Source of the DNA: Luteimonas endophytica
Lineage (GTDB): Bacteria; Pseudomonadota; Gammaproteobacteria; Xanthomonadales; Xanthomonadaceae
Direction: 5' to 3'
Assembly: GCF_029887875.1 (NCBI RefSeq)
Contig: NZ_JARXRM010000008.1
Location: 154,318 to 218,317 of the forward strand
Length of the DNA: 64,000 nt
In this document: positions 16,394 to 23,893 of the stretch, in pieces
Position numbering within the stretch: position 1 is the first letter of the stretch
Layout: each line of letters starts with the position of its first letter
Program-made: the position numbers and the translations under genes
The notes under the pieces: generated by a model
What the model saw: the letters and a program-made list of their open reading frames with translations, nothing else
Told to the model about the DNA's origin: nothing
The model's database searches: none

Positions 16394-18472
16394 ATGTCGA
16401 AGAATCCGGACAACGCACTGCGGCTGATGGTGGTCGACGACAGCATGGAGGAGGCCGAGACCATCGTCAGCGGGCTGCGCAATGCCGGCGTGGCGGTCCG
16501 GCCGTTGCGCCCGGCCACGCTGGAGGAACTGGGCACCATGCTCGGCGGCCAGACCATCGACCTGGTGCTGGCCGCCGACAAGTCCAGCGTGATTCCGCTG
16601 GCCGAGGTGGCTCAGCGGGTCCAGGGCAGCGGCAAGGACATCCCGCTGATCGCCGTCGCCGATACCATCGACGATGCAGCGTTCGCCGCCGCCTACGGCC
16701 TGGGCGTGCGCCGGATCGCGCTGCGCAGCAAGCCGCAGCTGCTGCTCAACCTGGTCCGGGACGAGTGGGCCGATCTGGACGCGCGGAGGATGCTGCGGCG
16801 GCTCGAGTCGCGGGTCCGCGAGACCGAGCGCCGCTGCGACGCCCTGATCGAATCCTCGCGCGAGCCGATCGCCTACATCCACGAGGGCATGCACATCCGC
16901 GCCAACGCGGCCTACCTGGAGATGTTCGGCTACGAATCCTTCGAGGACATCGAGGGGATGTCGCTGCTGGACATGGTGGCGCCGCAGCACCTGGAGGACT
17001 TCAAGGCCCTGCTCAAGCGCCTGGGCAAGGGCGAGGCGCCGCCCCCGCGCTACGAACTGCAGGCGCGCGACGTCGAGGGCAACGCGTTTCCGGCGTCGAT
17101 GGAGTTCACCCCGGCCCAGTACGAGGGCGAGGCCTGCCTGCAGGTGGTGTTCCGCCGCGAGGAAGTGGATCCGGAGCTGGCGCGCCAGGTCGAGGAACTG
17201 CGCCAGCGCGACCAGGTGACCGGGCTGCTCAACCGCCCGACCTTCCTGCGCGCGCTGGAGGACGCCGTGACCGAGGCCGCGCAGGGCGACGGCAAGCACG
17301 GCCTGCTGCTGCTCGAGCCCGACCACTACCAGCGGTTGCTCAACGAGATCGGCCTCGACTCGGCCGACGACATGCTCGCCGCCATGGCCGAGCGCCTGCG
17401 CGGGGTGCTGGAGCCGGGCGTGCTGGCCGCCCGCTACTCCGAACACCGGCTGGCGGTACTGCTGCGCGGCGCCGATCATGCCGCCACCAGCGCGCTGGCC
17501 GAGCGCATCCTCGAGGCGTTCTCCTCGCACGTGTTCGCGATCGGCAACCATTCCAGCACCATCACGGTCAGCCTGGGCGGGGTGCAGATCGGCGAGAAGA
17601 TCGCCAGCGTGGGCCAGGTCCTGGCCAAGGCGGTGGAGGGGGTGCAGTCGTCGCTGGGCACCGGCGGCGCCCGCTACGAGATCTTCGACCCGGCCGCGTC
17701 CGACCGCGCCGAGGAGGAGCACGTCAAGGCGTGGGTGGCACGGCTGCGCGACGCGCTCGACAATGACGGTTTCGTGCTGCATTACCACCCGGTGATCAGC
17801 CTGCAGGGCGATACCGGCGCGGTCTACGAGGCGCTGCTGCGGCTGGACGCCGGCGAGGGCGAGCTGGTCAAGCCGCTGTCGTTCCTGCAGATCGCCGAGG
17901 AGCACGGCCTGCTGTGGGAGATCGACCACCACGTGATCGGCCAGGCCATCGCCCGCATCGGCGAACGCATGCGCGCCGGCAACCCCACCACGCTGCTGGT
18001 CAAGGTCAGCCAGGCCTCGCTGCACGACGACAGCCTGGTGCGCTATATCGGCGAACAGCTGGGCCAGCACGGGGTGCCGGGCGAGTACCTGGTGCTGCAG
18101 CTGCCCGAAGCCAAGGTGTTCACGCATCTGAAGGCCACCCAGGACTTCGCGGTCGCGCTCGGCAAGTACGACTGCCGGCTGGCGCTGGAACAGTTCGGGG
18201 TCGGGCTGGACTCGTTCCAGCTCCTCGCCCACCTGCAGCCGCACCTGCTCAAGCTCGACCGCAGCTTCACCGACGAGCTGGTGCAGAGCCCCGACAACCA
18301 GAAGCGCATCCAGGAGATCGCCGGCAAGGCGCGCGAACTGGGCATCCGCACCATCGCCGAACACGTGCAGGACGCGGCCAGCATGTCGATCCTGTTCTCG
18401 GCCGGCGTCGATTACGTGCAGGGCAGCTTCCTGGCCGAACCCGGCCCGGAAATGAACTACGACTTCGAATAG
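16394..18472 (+). CDS. fimX: FimX-like type IV pilus regulator (REC-PAS-GGDEF-EAL, degenerate)
   Basis: 692 aa, almost the length of Pseudomonas FimX. The order is a REC-like domain (1-125, phospho-acceptor Asp not at its usual place), PAS (about 145-260), GGDEF-like (270-430) and EAL (450-690). The GGDEF site is SEHRL near 349, so cyclase activity is lost. The EAL segment YEALLRLD (from about 478) is kept, but the downstream catalytic positions read VKVSQ and EQFGVG instead of NxS and DDFGTG, so it should bind rather than cut c-di-GMP. In Xanthomonas, FimX-c-di-GMP binds a PilZ protein and PilB to drive pilus extension. A GGAGG site precedes ATG 16394. Confidence 0.88.
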   Translation: MSKNPDNALRLMVVDDSMEEAETIVSGLRNAGVAVRPLRPATLEELGTMLGGQTIDLVLAADKSSVIPLAEVAQRVQGSGKDIPLIAVADTIDDAAFAAAYGLGVRRIALRSKPQLLLNLVRDEWADLDARRMLRRLESRVRETERRCDALIESSREPIAYIHEGMHIRANAAYLEMFGYESFEDIEGMSLLDMVAPQHLEDFKALLKRLGKGEAPPPRYELQARDVEGNAFPASMEFTPAQYEGEACLQVVFRREEVDPELARQVEELRQRDQVTGLLNRPTFLRALEDAVTEAAQGDGKHGLLLLEPDHYQRLLNEIGLDSADDMLAAMAERLRGVLEPGVLAARYSEHRLAVLLRGADHAATSALAERILEAFSSHVFAIGNHSSTITVSLGGVQIGEKIASVGQVLAKAVEGVQSSLGTGGARYEIFDPAASDRAEEEHVKAWVARLRDALDNDGFVLHYHPVISLQGDTGAVYEALLRLDAGEGELVKPLSFLQIAEEHGLLWEIDHHVIGQAIARIGERMRAGNPTTLLVKVSQASLHDDSLVRYIGEQLGQHGVPGEYLVLQLPEAKVFTHLKATQDFAVALGKYDCRLALEQFGVGLDSFQLLAHLQPHLLKLDRSFTDELVQSPDNQKRIQEIAGKARELGIRTIAEHVQDAASMSILFSAGVDYVQGSFLAEPGPEMNYDFE

Positions 18473-18476
18473 AGCC

Positions 18477-18497
18477 GGGAATCGGAAATCGGGAATC
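18477..18497. repeat. three tandem heptamers downstream of fimX
   Basis: GGGAATC, GGAAATC, GGGAATC start 5 bp after the fimX stop. Same family as the repeats in the arg operon. Convergent gap between fimX and htpX. Confidence 0.8.
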
Positions 18498-18612
18498 GCT
18501 CGGCAGCGTGCCGCCGGCCGCAGCCGGCCGGCGCCACCCAGGCCTGGCCGGATGATGCGCAGGGTTGGCGTATCGCCCGCTCCGGGCAACCGGGCGCCGG
18601 CTCGCCTCGGCG

Positions 18613-19509
18613 TCAGACCGCCACGCCGCGCCGCGTGGCAGCCGCCGGCGGCACATCGCGCAGCGCCGCGATCCGCTCCTCCAGCGGCGGGTGGCTCATC
18701 AGCAGCCGGCGCAGGCCGCTGCCGACCCCGCCGCTGATGCCGAAGGCTGCGATCTGCTTGGGCAGGGTGCTGTGCCCATAGGTCTGGGCCAGCCGCTCGA
18801 GCGCCGCGATCATCTTGTCGCGCCCGGCCAGCTGCGCGCCCCCGGCATCGGCCCGGAACTCGCGGCGGCGCGAGAACCACATCGCGATCATGCTGGCGAA
18901 CAGCCCGAAGATCATGTCGAGCGCGAACACCACCGCGTAGTAGCCCAGCCCTGTCGAACTGCGCCCGCCGCTGAGATAGCCGTCGATCACCCGCCCGACC
19001 ACGCGCGCCAGGAAGATCACGAAGGTGTTGAGCACGCCCTGCAGCAGCGCCATGGTGACCATGTCGCCATTGGCGACGTGCGCCACCTCGTGCGCCAGCA
19101 CCGCCTCGGCCTCGTCGCGGCTCATCGAGCGCAGCAGGCCGGTGGAGACGGCGACCAGGGCGGCGTTGCGGCGTGCTCCGGTGGCGAATGCATTGATCTC
19201 GGGAGCGTCGTACACCGCGACCTCGGGCACCCCGATCCCGGCGTCGCGCGCCTGCCGCTGCACGGTCTCGAGCAGCCAGCGCTCCGCCTCGCCGCGCGGC
19301 TGGGTGATGACCTGGGCGCCGGTGAAGCGCTTGGCGGTCCATTTCGACAGCGCCAGCGACACGAACGCGCCGCCGAAACCGAACACCGCCGCGAACACCA
19401 GCAGCCCGGCATTGGTGGCCGGGTCGATGCCGAACACCGCCATGACGACGCTGACCAGCGCCAGCACCGCCAGGTTGGTGGCCAGGAACAGTGCGATCCG
19501 CTTGAACAT
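18613..19509 (-). CDS. htpX: Membrane zinc protease HtpX
   Basis: Inner-membrane M48 protease that degrades misfolded membrane proteins with FtsH. It has 298 aa. Two N-terminal membrane helices (about 5-27 and 33-55), the zinc motif HEVAH at 140-144, two further hydrophobic segments, and the third ligand region in [11 protein letters not shown] are visible. The C-terminal [12 protein letters not shown] is typical. It is monocistronic and convergent with fimX. Confidence 0.95.
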   Translation of the reverse strand: MFKRIALFLATNLAVLALVSVVMAVFGIDPATNAGLLVFAAVFGFGGAFVSLALSKWTAKRFTGAQVITQPRGEAERWLLETVQRQARDAGIGVPEVAVYDAPEINAFATGARRNAALVAVSTGLLRSMSRDEAEAVLAHEVAHVANGDMVTMALLQGVLNTFVIFLARVVGRVIDGYLSGGRSSTGLGYYAVVFALDMIFGLFASMIAMWFSRRREFRADAGGAQLAGRDKMIAALERLAQTYGHSTLPKQIAAFGISGGVGSGLRRLLMSHPPLEERIAALRDVPPAAATRRGVAV

Positions 19510-19634
19510 GGGGCCTCGATCCTCTCTCGGGGGCGCTTGACGCGCCGCTTCACGGGTGATCGAGTGTGGTCATGCGGCGATGAATTCAAGATCATGACGG
19601 CGCCCCACCGCCCCGCCAGCCAGGCGCCGTTCGC

Positions 19635-20555
19635 ATGCCGACCCCCCCTCCTCCCCGACCCGAGCGCGGCCGCTTCGCGCCCTCCCCGACCGGGCCGCTG
19701 CATTTCGGCTCGCTGCTGGCGGCGCTGGGCAGTTGGCTGTACGCGCGCCGCGCCGGCGGGCAGTGGCTGGTGCGGATCGAGGACCTCGACCCCCCGCGCG
19801 AGGTGCCCGGCGCCGCGGCCGCCCAGCTGCGCACCCTGCACGCCTTCGGGCTGGTGCCGGACGGCGAGGTGCTGTACCAGAGCAGCCGGGGCGAGGCCTA
19901 CCGGGCGGCGCTCGAGCGGCTGCTGGCGAATGGCGATGCCTTCGTCTGCCACTGCAGCCGCGCCGCGCTGGCCGCGACCGGCGGGATCCACCGGCGCTGC
20001 GTGGCGGAGACGCCCCGGCCCGATCCGGCGGTGCGGCTGCGGGTGCGCCCGGCGACCCGGGTCGCCTACCGCGACCTGATCCAGGGCGCGGTCAGCCAGG
20101 ACCTGGCGGAAGAGGTCGGCGATTTCGTACTGCGGCGTGCCGATGGTTGCTGGGCCTACCAGCTGGCGGTGGTGGTCGACGATGCCGCCCAGGGCATCAC
20201 CGAGGTGGTCCGCGGCGCCGACCTGCTCGCTTCCACGCCGCGCCAGATCCATCTGCAGCAGCGCCTCGGCCTTTCCTCGCCGCGCTATGCGCATCTCCCG
20301 CTGGCGCTCGACGACCACGGCCGCAAGCTCTCCAAGTCGCTCTCGTCACTTCCGGTCGACGAAGCCGATCCACTGCCGGCCCTGCGCGCCGCCTGGGCGA
20401 TGCTCGGCCAGCCGGCGGCGCCGATCGCCTCCGCCGGATCTCCGTCCGCCCTGCTTTCGGCGGCGCAGCGCGCATTCGATCCGGCGCTCGTTCCGCGCGG
20501 CCGGGAGGCATCGCTCGCCGCAACGCACAACGGGAATGTCACCGCCCCCTCATAG
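19635..20555 (+). CDS. gluQ: Glutamyl-Q tRNA(Asp) synthetase
   Basis: Truncated class I GluRS paralogue that attaches Glu to the queuosine base of tRNA-Asp. It has 306 aa and no anticodon-binding domain. The start RGRFAPSPTGPLHFGSL carries the HIGH-like motif at His23, zinc-ligand cysteines lie in CHCSRAAL and HRRC, and the KMSKS-like motif is GRKLSKSL. It is followed by a PhaB-like reductase 56 bp on. Its tail contains the TAGAAT hexamer (20553-20558) that may serve the next gene. Confidence 0.93.
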   Translation: MPTPPPPRPERGRFAPSPTGPLHFGSLLAALGSWLYARRAGGQWLVRIEDLDPPREVPGAAAAQLRTLHAFGLVPDGEVLYQSSRGEAYRAALERLLANGDAFVCHCSRAALAATGGIHRRCVAETPRPDPAVRLRVRPATRVAYRDLIQGAVSQDLAEEVGDFVLRRADGCWAYQLAVVVDDAAQGITEVVRGADLLASTPRQIHLQQRLGLSSPRYAHLPLALDDHGRKLSKSLSSLPVDEADPLPALRAAWAMLGQPAAPIASAGSPSALLSAAQRAFDPALVPRGREASLAATHNGNVTAPS

Positions 20556-20611
20556 AATGCATCGATGGGTCCAGCGACCCGCACGCCAATGATTCCTGGA
20601 GGGAAACGGAT

Positions 20612-21355
20612 ATGACCGCAACACGTGTGGCATTGGTCACGGGCGGCACCGGCGGCATCGGCACGGCCATCTGCAAGCGCCTGTGCGACGCCGGGCACAA
20701 GGTCGCCACCAACTACCGCAACGAGGACAAGGCCAGGCGCTGGCAGGCGGAAATGAAGGCCTCCGGCTACGAGGTGGCGCTGGCCAGAGGCGACGTCTCC
20801 TCGCCCGAAGAGGCCGCCGCGATGGTCGAGGAGGTGGTGCGCCGGGCCGGGCCGGTGGACATCCTGGTCAACAACGCCGGCATCACCCGCGACGGCACCT
20901 TCCACAAGATGACCGCCGAGCAGTGGCACGCGGTCATCAACACCAACCTCAACTCGGTGTTCAACGTCACCCGCCCGGTGATCGAGGGCATGCGCGAGCG
21001 CAAGTGGGGGCGGATCATCCAGATCAGCTCGATCAACGGCCAGAAGGGCCAGTACGGCCAAGCCAACTACGCCGCCTCGAAGGCCGGGATGCACGGCTTC
21101 ACGATCTCGCTGGCGCAGGAGAACGCCCGCTTCGGCATCACCGTCAACACCATCTCGCCGGGCTACATCGGCACCGAAATGGTGATGGCGGTACCGGAGC
21201 CGGTGCGCGAGAAGATCGTCGCGCAGATCCCCACCGGCCGCCTCGGCGCTCCCGAGGAGATCGCCTACGCGGTGGCGTTCTTCCTCCCGGACGACGCCGC
21301 CTGGATCACCGGCGCCAATCTTTCGGTCAACGGCGGGCAGTACATGGGCTGGTGA
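20612..21355 (+). CDS. phaB: PhaB-type acetoacetyl-CoA reductase, copy 1
   Basis: Short-chain dehydrogenase (247 aa) reducing acetoacetyl-CoA to 3-hydroxybutyryl-CoA for polyhydroxyalkanoate. The cofactor motif TGGTGGIG is at 10-17, and the catalytic Ser140, Tyr153 and Lys157 lie in ISSINGQKGQYGQANYAASK, a typical PhaB sequence. The residues after beta-2 are TNYRNED, without an Asp at the usual NAD-selecting place, which fits NADPH. A GGAGGG ribosome site precedes ATG 20612, and a TAGAAT hexamer at 20553-20558 may be the -10. A second PhaB-like gene follows phaR. Confidence 0.92.
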   Translation: MTATRVALVTGGTGGIGTAICKRLCDAGHKVATNYRNEDKARRWQAEMKASGYEVALARGDVSSPEEAAAMVEEVVRRAGPVDILVNNAGITRDGTFHKMTAEQWHAVINTNLNSVFNVTRPVIEGMRERKWGRIIQISSINGQKGQYGQANYAASKAGMHGFTISLAQENARFGITVNTISPGYIGTEMVMAVPEPVREKIVAQIPTGRLGAPEEIAYAVAFFLPDDAAWITGANLSVNGGQYMGW

Positions 21356-21695
21356 GCCGCCACCCCGGGCACGCCGGTCCTGGCGAGCCGGAACCCGCGC
21401 TCCCAGGCGCGGAATATGGCCGCGAAGACCGCGCGACGCCCCGGCGGGCGCGGCGGCGCGGCGCGTCCGCGGAGCGCACGCCGGGGCGGCCGGGCCACCG
21501 AGCGAGCATCGGGGGCGACCGACCTGCGTGCCCGGCAGGCGCTCCTCCGAACGCCTCCCCGCAACGCCCTCCGGCAGCGCTCCCCGCAAGCGCTCCCATG
21601 CACGCGCGCACCCCGTGAATACGCACCGCACCGCTGTTGCAAGCGCTGCCGGGCTGGGCCATGCTGCGCGGCAACACGGCTAGAGCCACTGCTCC
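21356..21695. other. 340-bp gap before phaR, possible operator near its end
   Basis: No credible gene. The last 60 bp contain TTGCAAGCGCTGC (from about 21636) and TGCTGCGCGGCAAC (from about 21662), a loose inverted arrangement of TGC and GCA blocks. PhaR-type repressors are known to bind TGC-rich dyads near their own genes, so autoregulation is possible; this is only suggestive. Confidence 0.3.
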
Positions 21696-22187
21696 ATGAG
21701 CGCAACCCGGATCATCAAGAAGTATCCCAACCGGCGTCTCTACGACACCGAGATCTCCAGCTACATCACCATCGAGGACGTTCGCCAGCTGATCGTCGAC
21801 GGCGAAACCTTCGAGGTCCGCGACGCCAAGAGCGGCGACGACCTGACCCGCCAGGTGCTGCTGCAGATCATCGCCGAGCACGAACAGGATGGGCAGCCGA
21901 TGCTCTCCACCCAGCTGCTCAGCCAGATCATCCGCTTCTACGGCGATTCCCTGCAGGGCTTCATGGGCACCTACCTGGAGCGCTCCATGCAGACCTTCCT
22001 CGAGCAGCAACAGCAGTTCCGCCAGCAGATGGGCGGCCTGCTCGACCAGACCCCCTGGTCGATGATGAACAAGCTGACCGAACGCAATCTCGAGCTCTGG
22101 CAGGAGTTCCAGCGCAATCTCACCGGCAGCGTCGGCCAGAAACCCTCCGGCGAGCGCGGCCCGCCCGGCGACAAGCGCGGGCGCTGA
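21696..22187 (+). CDS. phaR: Polyhydroxyalkanoate synthesis repressor PhaR
   Basis: DNA- and PHA-granule-binding regulator that controls phasin and PHA genes. It has 163 aa. The PHB/PHA accumulation DNA-binding domain is seen from RIIKKYPNRRLYDTEISSYITIEDVR, followed by the PHB regulator domain QVLLQIIAEHEQDGQPMLSTQLLSQIIRFYG, and a glutamine-rich helix LEQQQQFRQQM. It sits between two PhaB-like reductases on the same strand; no phaC synthase or phasin gene is in the window. Confidence 0.95.
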   Translation: MSATRIIKKYPNRRLYDTEISSYITIEDVRQLIVDGETFEVRDAKSGDDLTRQVLLQIIAEHEQDGQPMLSTQLLSQIIRFYGDSLQGFMGTYLERSMQTFLEQQQQFRQQMGGLLDQTPWSMMNKLTERNLELWQEFQRNLTGSVGQKPSGERGPPGDKRGR

Positions 22188-22192
22188 GGGGC

Positions 22193-22939
22193 ATGCCTGC
22201 AGGAAAGCGCACCGCCGTCGTCACCGGCGGCATCGGCGGTCTCGGCACCGCGATCTGCATCTCCCTGGCCCGGGCCGGGCGCCGCGTCGTCGCCGCCGAT
22301 CTGGGCGGCCATCCCGAACGTCTGGAGCGCTTCGAGCAGGAAGTCGACGGTCTCGACGTCGGCTTCGCCGCCCTGGACGTCACCGACCTCGATGCCTGCG
22401 GCGCGCTGGTCCGCGATGTCGAGGCGAACCACGGTTCGCTCGACATCCTGGTCAACGCCGCCGGCATCACCCGCGACGTCACCCTGCGCAAGATGGACCG
22501 CCTGCAGTGGGACGCGGTGCTGGACATCAACCTGGGCGGCGTCTTCAACATGTGCCGGCATGCCGTCGACGGCATGGCCGCGCGCGGGTTCGGCCGGGTG
22601 GTCAACATCAGTTCGGTCAACGGCCAGACCGGACAGTTCGGCCAGACCAATTATTCGGCCGCCAAGGCCGGCATGCACGGCTTCACCATGGCGCTGGCAC
22701 GCGAAGTGGCGCGCAAGGGCGTCACCGTCAACTCGGTCTCCCCGGGCTACTGCGAGACCGCCCTGGTCACGGCGATGCCGCAGCAGATCCGCGACGGCAT
22801 CGTCGCCCAGGTCCCGGTGGGCCGGCTCGGCCGCCCCGAGGAGATCGCCCGCGCCGTCGAGTTCCTGGCCGCCGACGAGGCCGGCTTCGTCACCGGCGCC
22901 AACCTGCCCGTCAACGGCGGGCTGTTCATGAGCTTCTAG
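22193..22939 (+). CDS. PhaB-like short-chain dehydrogenase, copy 2
   Basis: 248-aa SDR paralogue of the gene at 20612. The Gly motif is GGIGGLG at 12-18, and catalytic Ser141, Tyr154 and Lys158 are present in ISSVNGQTGQFGQTNYSAAK. After beta-2 it reads VVAADLGG: the Asp suggests NAD(H) preference, unlike copy 1. It starts 6 bp after the phaR stop with a GAGGGG ribosome site, so it is co-transcribed with phaR. Its TAG stop overlaps the stop of the convergent M48 gene within CTAG. Most likely an acetoacetyl-CoA reductase; a related 3-hydroxyacyl dehydrogenase role is possible. Confidence 0.85.
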   Translation: MPAGKRTAVVTGGIGGLGTAICISLARAGRRVVAADLGGHPERLERFEQEVDGLDVGFAALDVTDLDACGALVRDVEANHGSLDILVNAAGITRDVTLRKMDRLQWDAVLDINLGGVFNMCRHAVDGMAARGFGRVVNISSVNGQTGQFGQTNYSAAKAGMHGFTMALAREVARKGVTVNSVSPGYCETALVTAMPQQIRDGIVAQVPVGRLGRPEEIARAVEFLAADEAGFVTGANLPVNGGLFMSF

Positions 22940-23829
22940 AGACCGTCCTCGGGGCAGAAGCGCTCGCGATACTCCAGCGCCTTCGGCATCAGCGCCTGCA
23001 GGTTCTGGATGCGGGTGCCGGGATTGGGATGGGTGGAGGCGAATTCCGGCTGCCCCTGGCCGCCCGCGGCCGCGCCCATCCGCTCCCACAGCGGCACCGC
23101 CTGGTTCGGATCGAAGCAGGCCGCCGCGGCCAGCATCAGCCCAACCTCGTCGGCCTCGGTCTCGTGCTTGCGCGCATACGGCAGCAGATAGCCGTAGCCC
23201 ATCGCCGCCATCACCATCTGCTGCTGCTGCGCGTCCATCCCGCTGAGCGCGCCCGCCATCTGCCCCATCTGCCCCAGCTTCTGCTGGGCCATCCGCTGCG
23301 CGCCATGGCGCAGCAGCGCGTGGGCGATCTCGTGCCCCATCACCACCGCCATGGCATCGGCGGTCTGCGCCACCGGCACCAGCCCGGTGTAGACCGCCAT
23401 CTTCCCGCCCGGCAGGCAGAACGCGTTGGCCTGGTCGGAATCGATCACGTTCACTTCCCACTCGAAGCCTTCCGAGAAGCGGGTCGGCGCCAGCCCGTGC
23501 TCGGCGGCGAGCGCGGCCTCGACCTCGTCGACCCGGTCGATCAGCCGCGCCGCGATCGCCTGCACCTGTCGCGACACCTCGGCATCGCGCGGGAGCGGCC
23601 GTTCCTGCGAGAGGATCTCCTGGTAGGCCTGCACGCCCAGCGCCATTTCGTCCTCGGCCGAGAGGCTGCGGTCGATCAGCACGCTCTCGCCGGTCACCGG
23701 GTCGACGCTCTGGTTGGAAAACCAGTACCAGGCGCCGTAGCCCGCGAACAGCAGCAGCACCCAGAGCCGCAGGCCGCCACCGCGTCGCCGCCGTCCGGCC
23801 GGCCGGCCCCGCGGGTGCTGTCTGCTCAT
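22936..23829 (-). CDS. M48-family membrane-anchored metallopeptidase
   Basis: 297-aa protease. An Arg-rich N-terminus is followed by one membrane segment (about 20-38, LRLWVLLLFAGYGAWYWF), giving a type II anchor with a periplasmic catalytic domain. The zinc motif is HEIAH at 166-170 (VVMGHEIAHALLRHG), with the third ligand in HETEADEVGL. The ending FASTHPNPGTRIQNL is typical of the YcaL/LoiP/BepA-type M48C group, which cleave misassembled outer-membrane proteins. It starts at ATG 23829, 64 bp after the SUMF1-like lipoprotein, and converges on the PhaB-like gene with overlapping stops. Confidence 0.9.
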   Translation of the reverse strand: MSRQHPRGRPAGRRRRGGGLRLWVLLLFAGYGAWYWFSNQSVDPVTGESVLIDRSLSAEDEMALGVQAYQEILSQERPLPRDAEVSRQVQAIAARLIDRVDEVEAALAAEHGLAPTRFSEGFEWEVNVIDSDQANAFCLPGGKMAVYTGLVPVAQTADAMAVVMGHEIAHALLRHGAQRMAQQKLGQMGQMAGALSGMDAQQQQMVMAAMGYGYLLPYARKHETEADEVGLMLAAAACFDPNQAVPLWERMGAAAGGQGQPEFASTHPNPGTRIQNLQALMPKALEYRERFCPEDGL

Positions 23830-23893
23830 GTCGGTCTCCTGGAGAGGCGGCCGGAGCATCGCCCCGCCCGCGCGATGGTCGCGTCAAGGCTGT

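Noticed and set aside
14332..16581. Long minus-strand frames opposite epmB
   Set aside because: Antisense shadow of a radical-SAM enzyme with a complete cysteine motif; no domain is recognisable in the minus-strand product.
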